30,000 nucleotides of DNA, taken from contig CAJNDS010000580.1 in NCBI GenBank assembly GCA_905221605.1, positions 47,501 to 77,500 of the forward strand, given 5' to 3'. The stretch's first letter is position 1. Each line of letters begins with the position of its first letter. Position numbers and translations under genes: made by a program. This document shows positions 9,280 through 18,731 of the stretch, piece by piece. The stretch comes from Symbiodinium natans. Lineage: Eukaryota; Sar; Dinophyceae; Suessiales; Symbiodiniaceae. The notes beneath the pieces are model-generated. The model was not told the DNA's origin. It saw nothing but the letters and a program-made list of their open reading frames with translations, and ran no database searches.

Positions 9280-9820
9280 ACTCAAGAAAACGAGATGAAG
9301 GGGGATGTTTGGGCTTCGGGCTTTCATGGGTTTATGATTTCGCGTTTAGGGTTTCGGGTTTAGGGTTTTAAGGTTTAGGATTCAAGGCGTAGGATTTGGG
9401 GCTTAGGGTTGAGGCCTAGGCGAGGGCCGCTCTCAGGCAGTTCGGCGTTTCTCATGCAAAGCTCTGCTCTCTGCAGCCCAACTGGCCTTCGAACTCCCAA
9501 CGACCGCAACACCTCAGAGCTCAATGACCAATTTCACCACAGCTGAAGTTGTACGCTGTGAGCACGACTATATAGGGATGCAAAACCAGTGGCAATGCCA
9601 ATTCATAGCCAAATCCTGTCCTAAGCCTCCCCCAACCCCGGGTTTAAGTGTTGAGTTAGGGTTACACACCTTGCAGAGCTCTAAAACCTAAAGCCCCTAA
9701 GGGTTACACACCTTGTAAAGCTCTAAAACCTATGTAAAACCCCTAAACCTCAAACCCCAAACCCTGAACCCTAAACACTGCTAGGGTTTGGGGACTACAT
9801 GACTACTTGGAAGCCTATTG
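9280..9820. other. Spacer, no gene recognised
   Basis: Degenerate TTTAGGG-like sequence (9310-9415) and a unique island (9416-9650) lie here. At 9655-9735 there is a local direct duplication of GGGTTACACACCTTG(C/T)A(A/G)AGCTCTAAAACCTA. I see no supported exon. Confidence 0.5.
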
Positions 9821-9821
9821 C

Positions 9822-9852
<31 letters not shown>

Positions 9853-10080
9853 ACACACACACACACACAACAAGCCGAAACCCTAAACCCTAAACCCCTA
9901 AACCCCTAAACCTGCAAACACCAAAACCCTAAACCCTAGACCCCAAACCCTAACCCCTAACCCCTAAACCCCTAAACCCCAAAACCCCTAAACCCCTAAA
10001 CCCCTCAACCCCTCAACCCCTAAACCCCTAACCCCTAAACCTTTAACCCTAAACCCTAAACCCTAAACCCTAAACCCTAA
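9821..10080. repeat. Poly-C/poly-A/(AC)n then CCCCTAAA octamer array
   Basis: A homopolymer cluster (about 22 C, 10 A, then CA repeats) at 9821-9868 is followed by an array in which the 8-mer CCCCTAAA and relatives (CCCCTAA, CCCCTCAA) dominate from 9893 to 10046. Ordinary CCCTAAA follows. The extra C per unit is homogenised over many copies. Confidence 0.9.
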
Positions 10081-10105
10081 GTCAAAAGAGCTTCCAAGTA
10101 CAGGC

Positions 10106-10163
10106 CTCGTCCAGGGTACTCCCGGCCGGGACCCCGGTGGGCAACGAGGAGCCAAAGTAGAAC
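10106..10163 (-). CDS. Malectin-like domain exon Z (FYFGSSLPTG...LDE), first copy
   Basis: Acceptor accctgag|GTTC (AG|G); one base plus 19 codons, FYFGSSLPTGVPAGSTLDE; donor GAG|GC, phase 0. Nearly every position that matters is shared with 2183-2239: FY(Y/F)GSSLP.G, then STLDE or TSVLDE. This is the first recognisable exon of the malectin-like series in transcription order. The strand preceding F (normally ..IN) must come from an upstream exon I could not find. Confidence 0.55.
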
Positions 10164-10269
10164 CTCAGGGTGTTGTTTGGGGTTTAGGGTTTAGGGTTTA
10201 GGGTTTAGGGTTTAGGGTTTAGGGTTTAGGGTTTGGGGTTTAGGGTTTAGGGTTTAGGGTTTAGGGTTT

Positions 10270-10386
10270 AGGGCTTCCAGAATTTCCAGGCTTTCTTCCA
10301 GGGCTTCCGTTTCCAGGGCTTCCAGGGCTTTACGCCTTCCAGGGCTTCCAGGTTTTCAGGGCTTCCAGGGCTGAGGGCTTCCAGGC
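10270..10386. repeat. Degenerate (CAGGGCTTC)n tandem repeat
   Basis: About ten imperfect 9-base units of CAGGGCTTC/CCAGGCTTT lie between a TTTAGGG array (ending 10271) and a CCCTAAA array (starting 10385), so the two opposite telomeric arrays face each other across this minisatellite. Confidence 0.85.
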
Positions 10387-10505
10387 CCTAAACCCTAAAC
10401 CCTAAACCCCAAACCCTAAACCCTAAACCCTAAACCCTAAACCCTAAACCCTAAAACCCTAAACCCTAAGCCCTAAAACCCTACACCCTAAAACCCTAAG
10501 CCCTA

Positions 10506-11016
10506 TGCAAGACATCAGCTCAGCTCACGTCCGACCCAGGAGCTCTCGACTCGTGGAGCAAAACTACAGTAGCCAACGAACAACAAACTACGACCATACC
10601 TCAGAACCTTAAAAAAAAACTTAAAAAACTTTAAAAAAAAAAACGACTCTTGAATATTCTCTCGGGTTTGATATCAACCAAAAAGTATGAGACATACTTG
10701 CTAAGGGGCTGTATCGGCGCTGAGGATGGTCTTTTAGAGAGGGGTCTAGCCCCGGGCTTTGGGATTTGTGACTTCGTCTTTTCGGTGAATGTGATTGCTG
10801 TCTGTGTGTGGTTGTTGTTTGCGATTTAACTTTCAGAAGTTAATCCTGGTTGACATTGTCCTATGCCTATCATTAGAGGCTGCCGCTCCTGCTCGTTGCT
10901 TGCGAGTGTTCGTTTGAGCATGAACTCGGGTTGGTTTTCGGGCTTTGCTTCGCGGTTTCTGTGAAAAGGTCTCACCACTTTCCAAAGTACAAATTTCACG
11001 ATCAACCAGATCTAGC
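10506..11016. other. Unique AT-richer island, no gene recognised
   Basis: About 510 bp without telomeric repeats, one of the longest such islands here, with poly-A runs at 10611-10642. Neither strand carries a long open frame or a motif I know. It lies between the EGF series and the malectin-like series, so linking exons might be hidden here. Confidence 0.5.
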
Positions 11017-11096
11017 CCTAACCCTAAACCCTAAACCCTAAACCCTAAACCCTAAACCCTAAACCCTAAACCCTAAACCCTAAACCCTAAACCCTA

Positions 11097-12183
11097 CTCT
11101 GGGTCCTAGATCCTTAGCCTATGTAACCCTCAGCGCGCTGCACAAATTAGGCCATCGAGCTCAAGACCGGCATCCGGGAGGACTGCCTTAGCAACAACGA
11201 GGCAGTCCGCAAATGGAAGCAGGGTTTAGGGTTTAGGGTTTAGGGTTTAGGGTTTAGGGTCTAGGGGTCCGCTTTGTGCGCCGAGGCTATTTAGGGGCTA
11301 GAGTCGAGAGGCTTTCGGGTTTAGGTTCCGCTTTGTGCAGCTAAGAGTTTAGGGTTTTAGGGGGTTTAGGGGGTTTAGGGTTTAGGGTTCAGGGTTTAGG
11401 GGTTTAGGGTTTAGGGTTTAGGGTTTAGGGTTTAGGGTTTGGGGTTTAGGTTCCGCTTTGTGCAGTTTAGGGTTAGGGTTTAGGGTTTAGGGTTTAGGGT
11501 TTAGGGTGTAGGGTTTAGGGTCTAGGGGTCCGCCGACCCTGGCGGCGTGTTGATGGCAAAAGGAGGTGATTCCCTCCTTACCCCCAGGGGGGGGGGGGTG
11601 GGGGGGGGTCCCCCGGCAGGGTTTGGGGTTTAGGGTTTAGGGTTTCGGGTCTAGAGAAGAGGCTTACCATGTAGAGACATCCGGGTAAGTTCTGGCTTTA
11701 TAGGGTCCGGGATCAAGGTCTCTGAAACAGGCCTTCAAAGTGGATTCGGGTTCAGGCTCAGGATTAGCAGGGTTTAGGGTTTAGGGTTTAGGGTTTAGGG
11801 TTTAGGGTTTAGGGTAGGATTAGGGGCTTCGGTGCAAGATTGCAATTAACCTCCCAGGACTGTGGGCCAAAACGCTCAATCCTCAAGCCCTCCAGCCCCC
11901 CTTGCGCCCAGAAAGCCCGATACCCGCAATGAGGGAATAGAACGTAAAGTCTACCAGGGCTCTTCTCCAAGCCTCAGCCCTATAAACCCTAAACCATAAG
12001 CCCTAAATATTCCTGAACCACGGGGGCTTTGGGACTCCCAACATGGTCTGTGGGACGTAAGGCTTGCTTGGGCCACTGACATGGGTTTAGGGTTTTGGGT
12101 TTAGGGTTTAGGGTTTGGGGTTTAGGGTTTGGGGTTTTGGGGGATGTTGGGTTCAGTGCTTCGGCGCCGGTGGGCACCGCGAC
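11097..12183. other. Linker region between EGF and malectin-like series
   Basis: Arrays at 11221-11262, 11347-11525, 11620-11655, 11769-11815 and 12084-12140 alternate with spacers. A triplicated TCCGCTTTGTGC phrase occurs at about 11269, 11327 and 11451, each next to TTTAGGG units, showing local duplication. A G-rich block is at 11587-11612. On the minus strand a weak exon candidate starts ctaag|GCA near 11196 (AVLPDAGLELDG). Nothing is firm. Confidence 0.5.
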
Positions 12184-12934
12184 TGTCACGGACTCACGCC
12201 GAGCCACGGCGTCGCAGGCCTTTCGAAGGCTTTGGACTTTCGAAGCAGCAACTTCTAACGTCAGCACGTAAGCTGTAGTTTTGAACGAGTTGCTTGCAAA
12301 TCGGGTGCTTGTGCTAAGGAAAGGAATCTGGCTCCGCAAAGGGCGGGCTCTATATGACAGAAGCACACAATAGCGCCTCCACAAACTAAGGAAAACCTGG
12401 TGAACGCAACCAACAAAGACGTCACCGCAGCCTCGCCAGCCCAGCCGGCATCACATTGGCAGACTCCGCTGGAGCAGACGCCGTGCCCTGAGCTTTGGGG
12501 TTTTATGACTTTGTGTAAAGGCTGTGATTTACTGTAAAGGGCTTCGAAAAGTAGCTCGGTCGCCTTTGTAAACTGAAAGCTCAAGCCTTGAACACGGAAG
12601 GGAACCTCTGTATGGAGCGGCTTGGGGACGCAGAGCCCTCAATGGACTCTTCTGATGCTTCAATGTCTTGGGGGGCTTTGAGGGCTTCTTGGCTTCAGGT
12701 TTCAGGCGTCCCTCTCGGGGTGTGTCCGTTGCAGTTGCAATTCAAAACCTTCTGGAAGGCTGCGGGCAGTTTTGTATAAAGAGCTCCGGAGTGACAAGTG
12801 AGGGTTCAGGGTTTAGGGTTTAGGGTTTAGGGTTGAGGGTTGAGGGTTTAGGGTTTAGGGTTTAGTCTTTAGCGGACCGCGCTTCGCCGATCTCTGGCCG
12901 ACAAGCCACCGTTGCAGTTGCCAGGGCACGTCCC
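12184..12934 (-). CDS. EGF-like module 8 (last): exons 12910-12934, 12432-12487, 12184-12219
   Basis: Exon A codes GTCPGNCN, exon B GHGVCSSGVCQCDAGWAGE, exon C ACDAVARRESVT; all six cysteines and the Trp are present. Exon C could also stop at 12190 with a GT donor. After exon C the frame stays open into telomeric repeats (NPKPQTLNPKP), which is probably intron. No ninth exon A follows at lower coordinates, so this is the last EGF module. The A-B intron carries a telomeric array (12805-12865). The long minus-strand frame at 11989-12384 is this exon read unspliced. Confidence 0.72.
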
Positions 12935-12956
12935 CTTGGCCAGACTTGCAGCCCTT

Positions 12957-13090
12957 ACTATTACTATTAGTATTAGTATGATTATTATTCTCGTGATTAT
13001 TTCTGTTATTATTGCTATTATTATTGTTATTATTGTAATTATTATGATTGTTATTAGTTATTATTATTATTATTGTTATTATTATTGTCA
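12957..13090. repeat. (ATT)n-type trinucleotide microsatellite
   Basis: Imperfect ATT/GTT/ATG triplets over about 134 bp, inside the intron between EGF modules 7 and 8 immediately next to exon A of module 8. It creates false open frames on both strands (Ile/Val-rich on plus, Asn-rich on minus). Confidence 0.9.
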
Positions 13091-13295
13091 TCGGGGTTCG
13101 GGCTGGAGGGTACAGCAAAGGATCTACTCTGCGGTGGTCCGTACTTGTGAATGCTTTGCTGAGCAGGGTACAGGAGGGGTTCCAGGGGTCCTTCAGGGCT
13201 GTCTAGAGTGCCGATCAACCTGCGGAAGCTCTAGCAGAAGTTTAGGGCTTGCCAGGGCCGATGTTGAGTTCAGTGCTTCGGGTGGTGGGAAAAAC

Positions 13296-13853
13296 TGCCA
13301 CAAACTCGCGCCGAGCCACGGCGTCGCAGGCCTTGCGAGGGCGTTGGGAGCAACTTCTACAGCGTCAAGGCTTAAGGGGGAGGCGGCTTGCAGGGTTCAG
13401 GGGGAAGCTGTTGTCTGCAAAACGGGCGCTTGAACCAAATTTGAGGAATCCGGTTCCAGCTCTGCAATGGGAAAGTTGTGGGAAAGGCATGAAGAGCCTC
13501 AAGAGTCTAGACGGCGCATATACAGAAGAGACCCTGGTGAACGCAAATCAAAACAGGACGTCACCGCAGCCTCGCCGGCCCAGCCGGGTTCACATTGGCA
13601 GACTCCGCTGGAGCAGACGCCGTGCCCTGAGCTTTGGGGTTTTATGACCTTGTGTACAGGTGCTTTGAAAAGCAGCTCGGGTGCTTTAATGTAAGCTGAA
13701 AGTTCAAGCCTTGAGCACGGAAGGGGATGTCTGTACGTAGGAATTTGGGGACGCGGAACGTAACTTTGCTCTTCTTGTTCTGCGGGTGGGTACCGGAAAA
13801 CATCGCCACTCTCTTGCCGACAAGCCACCGTTGCAGTCGCCAGGGCACGTCCC
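13296..13853 (-). CDS. EGF-like module 7: exons 13829-13853, 13571-13626, 13296-13331
   Basis: Codes GTCPGDCN, GHGVCSSGVCQCEPGWAGE and ACDAVARREFVA. It shares Asp in exon A and Glu-Pro in exon B with module 6 only. The B-C intron is nearly identical to that of module 6 over about 150 bp, so these two arose by a recent duplication. The donor of exon C is GCA|GTTTTT or, six bases earlier, TTT|GTGGCA. Confidence 0.75.
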
Positions 13854-14295
13854 CTTGGGCAGACTTGTAGATATTCGGGGGGCTTGCCGGGATTCCGGTT
13901 GCCAGGGCAAAGCATAGGATCCACGCTGGCTTTGCAGTTTTCTGGCGGCCGTCTGTGCTTATGAAGACTTTACGCGAGTAGGGCACAGTCTGTACGGTAC
14001 AGTAGTTCCAGGGCGTGAGGTCTTTAGGGAGCCGATCAACGCGCTGAAGCTCGAGGTCTCTCGGGGAAATGTGTGGGCCAAGGTGTGTGCGGCAAACGTG
14101 AAGGAACCCTTCAGACAGAAAGGCCCCAGGAACCCCAAGGAGAGTTCACGAAAACCGGGTCAAACAAGTCAGCTGTGGGTGCTCAGACAATCGAGGGCAA
14201 AGGGTTAGGCTCAGGGTGTGGGGGGTCTTTGGGTGTAGAAATTTGGGGTTTGCTAGGGTTGATGTTGAGTTCAGTGCTTCGGGTGGTTGGCACGC

Positions 14296-14947
14296 TGCCC
14301 CGGACTCGTGCCGAGCCACAGCGTCGCAGGCCTTGCGAGGGCGTTGGGAGCAACTTCTACAGCGTCAAGGCTTGAGGGGGAGGCGGCTTGCAGGGTTCAG
14401 GGGGAAGCTGTTGTCTGCAAAACGGGCGCTTGAACCAAATTTGAGGAATCCGGTTCCAGCTCTGCAATGGGAAAGTTGTGGGAAAGGCACACACACTTAC
14501 ACGATCTGCACAAAGAGACTTCAGACCATGAAGAGCCTCAAGAGTCTAGACGGCGCATATTCAGAAGAGACCCTGGTGAACGCAAATCAAAAAAGACGTC
14601 ACCGCAGCCTCACCGGCCCAGCCGGGTTCACATTGGCAGACTCCGCTGGAGCAGACGCCGTGCCCTGAGCTTTGGGGTTTTCTGACTTTGTGTACGGGTG
14701 CTTTGAAAAGCAGCTCGGGTGCTTTTATATAAGCTGAAAGTTCAAGCCTTGAGCACGGACGGGGGTGTCTGTACCTAGGGATTTGGGGGCGCGGAACGTA
14801 ACTTTACTCTTCTTGTTCTGCCATTGTTCGGGGCTTCTGGAAGGCTCCGGGTGGTTGAAAAGAGCTCCGGACACTCTCTGTCAGTACCGGAAGACATCGC
14901 CACTCTCTTGCCGACAAGCCACCGTTGCAGTCGCCAGGGCACGTCCC
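14296..14947 (-). CDS. EGF-like module 6: exons 14923-14947, 14609-14664, 14296-14331
   Basis: Codes GTCPGDCN, GHGVCSSGVCQCEPGWAGE and ACDAVARHESGA. Here the earlier of the two possible exon C donors is destroyed (TCC|GGGGCA), while the later one is GCA|GC. This favours the 36-nt version of exon C in the whole family. Compared with module 7 the B-C intron has an extra 35-40 bp containing ACACACACTTACACGATCTGCACAAAG, which other modules also have in similar form. Confidence 0.75.
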
Positions 14948-15175
14948 CTTGGCCAGACTTGTGATTATATTCGGGGGCTTGCCGGGATTCCGGTTGCCAG
15001 GGCAAAGCATAGTATCCGCGCTGGCTTCGCATTTTGCTGGCGGCGGTCTGTGCTTGTGAAGACTTTACGCGAGTAGGGTACAGTCTGTACGGAACAGCAA
15101 GGGTTTCAGGGCATGAGGGCTTTAGGGTGTCGATAGCTGTGGGGGCTCAGAGGATCGGAACGAAGGGTTGGGCTT

Positions 15176-15365
15176 TGGGTTTTGGGTTTTGGGTTTAGGG
15201 TTTAGGGTTTAGGGTTCAGGGTTTAGGGTTTAGGGTTTAGGGTTTAGGGTTTAGGGTTTTAGGGTTTTAGGGTTTAGGGTTTTAGGGTTTAGGGTTTAGG
15301 GTTTAGGGTTTAGGGTTTAGGGCTTAGGGTTTAGGGTTTAGGGTTTAGGGTTTTGGGTTTAGGGG
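15176..15365. repeat. Long TTTAGGG array in an EGF intron
   Basis: About 190 bp of TTTAGGG with TTTTAGGG and TTTTGGG variants in the intron between modules 5 and 6, at the same relative place where module 3 has a short CCCTAAA tract (17905-17928), module 4 a TTTAGGG array (16255-16298) and module 6 only GTAGAAATTTGGGG. Confidence 0.9.
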
Positions 15366-15410
15366 GTCTTTGCCAGGGCTGTTGTTGAGTGCTTCGGGTG
15401 GTGGGCACAC

Positions 15411-15940
15411 TGCCACGGACTCGCGCCGAGCCACGGCGTCGCAGGCCTGTCGAGGGCTTTGGACTCTCGAAGGAGCTAACTTCCACAGCATCAGGGCTCC
15501 AAGGCTAGGGGGCTTATAGGGTCAAGGGCCATCTGTTGACAACTGCAGAGGAGTCCAGCTCCGGCTCGGCAACGGGGAATGTTCGATACCCCGGCGAACG
15601 CACGCAAGAAAAACCGCCGAAGTGAACCTCTCAAAGCTCTGGACTCTGGACCACCAAAGCCGCCGCAGCCTCGCCAGCCCAGCCGGCGTCACATTGGCAG
15701 ACTCCGCTGGAGCAGATGCCGTGCCCTGAGCTTGGGGCTCTGTGCGCTTTAAAACTAGCTCGGTGACATGTGCAAACTGCAAGTGCAAGCCTTGAGCACG
15801 GAAGGGGATGTCATCGTTCGGGGCTTCTTGAAGGCTGCCTCTGGCAATTTAAAGAGCTCCGGACACTCTCAGTGAGGGTACCAACCCTAAAGAGGATCTC
15901 TTGCCGACAAGGCACCGTTGCAGTTGCCAGGGCACGTCCC
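15411..15940 (-). CDS. EGF-like module 5: exons 15916-15940, 15670-15725, 15411-15446
   Basis: Codes GTCPGNCN, GHGICSSGVCQCDAGWAGE and ACDAVARRESVA. The Val to Ile change in exon B is conservative and all cysteines are kept. Exon A ends AACG|GTGCC instead of GTGGC. The A-B intron is short (190 nt). The 15887-16084 minus frame reads through exon A but runs into intron on both sides. Confidence 0.73.
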
Positions 15941-16332
15941 CTTGGCTAGCTTGCAGCCATTAGGAGGTTTATCGGGGTTCGGGCTACAGGGTAAAGCATA
16001 GGACGGTCTGTGCTTGAGAAGGCTTTCCGAGTAGGGTACAGTAGGGGTTCCATGGGCTTCAGGGCTATTTAGGGCGCCGATCAACCTGTTGAAGCTCTAC
16101 AGGTCTGTCGGGGGATGATATGGGCCAGGGTGTGTCTGGCATTCCAGAACTCCCACACGAGGTGTGCACGAGTTTAGTGCTGCAAACTTAGGAGAGGCCC
16201 GAACTGTTGCCTCGAGGATCGAAGGCTAAGGGTCAGGGTTTGGGGGTGTTTAGGGTATAGGGTTTAGGGTTTAGGGTTTAGGGTTTAGGGTTTAGGGCTT
16301 GCCAGGGCTGAGGTTGGGTTCAGTGCGCACAC

Positions 16333-17482
16333 TGCCACGGACGCGCGCCGAGCCACGGCCTCGCAGGCCTCTCGAGGGCTTTGGACATTCAAAGGAGCCA
16401 ACTTCTACATATGGTCTTAGTTGTCCAGTACCAAGGGGTTGTAAAGGTTAACCTTTGGGATTTTAAGGGGAATATATTAACCCAAAAAAGGTTAAAGGTT
16501 ACCTACTCTACTACTAAGTGGTTCCTGGTAGTACCAAGGCAGGCTCCCTTCCGTCGTTCGGCCTTCCCATTTTTCGGCGCTAAACCCCCAGGCCGCCCAA
16601 CACCCGAAGCCCTAAACCCTAAACCCTAAACCCTAAACCTGCCCACTCCAGAGATTCTACGTGAGGAACCTCGGGGAATTCGGACGTCTTAGGACTCCTA
16701 CGTTGCGCTTTGAGAGTTTGAGGGGTTCATACTGGGAGCCCCTGAGGACGTGCCCCTCAGGTTCCCTCAGGATGTTCTCCTAATTAGGGTTTAGGGTTTA
16801 GGGTTTAGGGTTTAGGGTTTAGGGTTTAGGGTTTAGGGTTTAGGGTTTAGGGTTTAGGGTTTCGGGTTGGCCCTCACCTTAGGAATCTTACAATGGGTCC
16901 GAGGGTACAATCTCAGGGGTCCAAGGTCAGGGCATAAAGTCATCAAGGAGGCTCGAAAATAAGGTTTAGGGTGAGGCTGTTCCCTCCAATCGGGAACTTG
17001 AACGACTCTGAGGACTGCAGCGGGGAAAGCCCTGCAAAAGGCGCATAAAGGCACATACACTATCTGCACAACAAGAGTCTACGGCACATAGAGACCCAAA
17101 AAAAAACGCAGCCGAAAAGGACGTCACCGCAGCCTCGCCAGCCCAGCCAGCGTCACATTGGCAGACTCCTCTGGAGCAGGCGCCGTGCCCTGAGCTTGGT
17201 GTCTTTGTGACTTTCTGTGCCGGGCTTTCAGAAGCAGCTCGACTGCGCTTTAGAAGCTGAAAGCTCAAGCCTTGAGCACGGAAGGGGAACTCTGTAGGTA
17301 GGGGTTTGGGGATGCAGAGCCTACCTTGGTTCAGGGCTTCTTGGCTTCGGATTTCAGGCTTCGCCTCGGGGTGTGTCCGTCGTCGGTGCCATCGTTCGGG
17401 GCTTCTGGAAGGCTGCGGGTGGTTCACAAAACCAGTCTCTTCTTGCCGACAAGCCACCGTTGCAGTTGCCAGGGCACGTCCC
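16333..17482 (-). CDS. EGF-like module 4: exons 17458-17482, 17134-17189, 16333-16368
   Basis: Codes GTCPGNCN, GHGACSRGVCQCDAGWAGE and ACEAVARRASVA. It is the most diverged module, with four replacements against consensus, none at a cysteine or the core Gly/Trp. Its B-C intron is the longest (765 nt), stretched by an insertion with flanking GTACCAAGG words (about 16430-16540), short CCCTAAA units at 16611-16640 and a TTTAGGG array at 16788-16862. Confidence 0.72.
16389..16640. mobile_element. Possible foldback insertion in the module 4 intron
   Basis: Sequence here has no counterpart in the other EGF introns. It contains AGGTTAACCTTT and AAGGTTAAAGGTTACC repeats and the word AGTACCAAGG near both ends (16429 and 16530), suggesting an inserted element. 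Ends are not well defined. Confidence 0.35.
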
Positions 17483-18017
17483 CTTGGCCACACGGGGCTT
17501 GTCGGGATTCGGGCTGCAGGGAAAAGCATAGGACGATATAGGACGGTCTGTGGTTGTGTAAGTTGTGTAGGCCTTATACGGGTCCGGGTATGGTAGGGGT
17601 TTCCAGGCTTCAGGGCTATTTAGGGCGCCGATCAGTGTGCTGAAGCTCTGTCTGTCGGGGGTTCTTTTTGGGCCAAGGTGTGGTTGGCATTTGGGGGCTC
17701 CACACAAGGTATGCACAAGCTTAAGGCTGCAAACTTGCAGGAACCCTAGAACGTACATCCCAAAGCTTTAAACAGAAAGGACTAGGAGAGGCCCGGATGC
17801 TGGGAGGGTTCACAAAAACCGGGTGCTGGTCTAGGAAGTCAGCTGCGGCGGGGCCAGGAGGATCGAGGGGCAAGGGTTAGGGTTTGAAGGAGTCTTTGGG
17901 TGTAGAACCCTGAACTCTAAACCCTAAACCTTAAAGAAGTTTATAGGGCTTGTTAGGGCTGATGTTGCGTTCAGTGCTTCGGGCTTCTTCGGGTGGCGTG
18001 GGGACACTGCCACGGAC

Positions 18018-18520
18018 GCGCCGAGCCACGGCGTCGCAGGCCTTTCGAGGGCATTTGAAGGAGCAACTTCTACAGCGTCAGGGCATAAAGGGTAGGCGGG
18101 GGGGACTTGTAGAATTGGGGTTTAGAGGGAAGCTGTTGCCTGCAAATCGGGCGCCTGAAATATTATAAGGAAGCCGGCTCCGGCTCTGCAATGGGGAAAG
18201 CCCCGGGAAAGGCACATAAAGGCACATACACTATCTGCACAAAGCGACCCTGAAGAGCCTGAGAAGTCTAGACTGCGTATATACAGAAGAGACCCTGGTG
18301 AACGCAGCCAAAAAGGACAGAGCCTCGCCAGCCCAGCCAGCGTCACATTGGCAGACTCCGCTGGAGCACACGCCGTGCCCTGAGCTTGGGGCTTTGTCAG
18401 CTTCCCCTCGGGGTGTGTCCGTTGCCGCTGCCATCGTTCGGGGCTTCTGGACCAACACAGGACCACGCTTCGCCAGTCTCTTGCCGTCAAGCCACCGTTG
18501 CAGTTGCCAGGGCATGTGCC
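18018..18520 (-). CDS. EGF-like module 3: exons 18496-18520, 18324-18379, 18018-18041
   Basis: Codes GTCPGNCN (exon A begins GGCACATGC), GHGVCSSGVCQCDAGWAGE and ACDAVARR. Exon C lacks two bases present in the other copies (CGCGAGTCC has become CGCGTCC). The usual donor would then give a 34-nt exon and a frameshift, but the deletion creates a new GT donor directly after CGC that keeps phase 0 with 24 nt. Exon B ends GAG|GCTCTG; the in-phase GT used as an alternative in other copies is out of phase here, supporting GC as the true donor. The A-B intron is only 116 nt. Confidence 0.68.
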
Positions 18521-18731
18521 CTTGGCCAGACTTGTAGATATTGGGGGAGCTAGGCTTTGAAGATTCTTGGCGGTCGTGCTTATTGTGAACGCTTTACGAG
18601 TTGGATACAGTAGGGGTTCCAGGGGTCCTTCAGGGCTGTCTAGGGTGCCGATCAACCTGCGGAAGCTCTAGTAGAAGTTTAGGGCTTGCCAGGGCTGATG
18701 TTGCGTTCAGTGCTTCGGGTGGTGGGCACAC

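Noticed and set aside
11989-12384. 131-codon minus-strand open frame
   Set aside because: It covers EGF exon C of module 8 but runs through intron on one side and telomeric repeat (NPKPQTLNP) on the other. The exon reading explains it better.
12912-13433. 173-codon plus-strand open frame, the longest but one in the window
   Set aside because: It translates the antisense of EGF exon A, an ATT microsatellite (Ile/Val run) and intron. There is no domain, and the coding evidence is on the other strand.
16966-17529. 187-codon minus-strand open frame
   Set aside because: It contains real exon B of module 4 in frame but reads exon A in the wrong frame and includes both introns. Not a single-exon gene.
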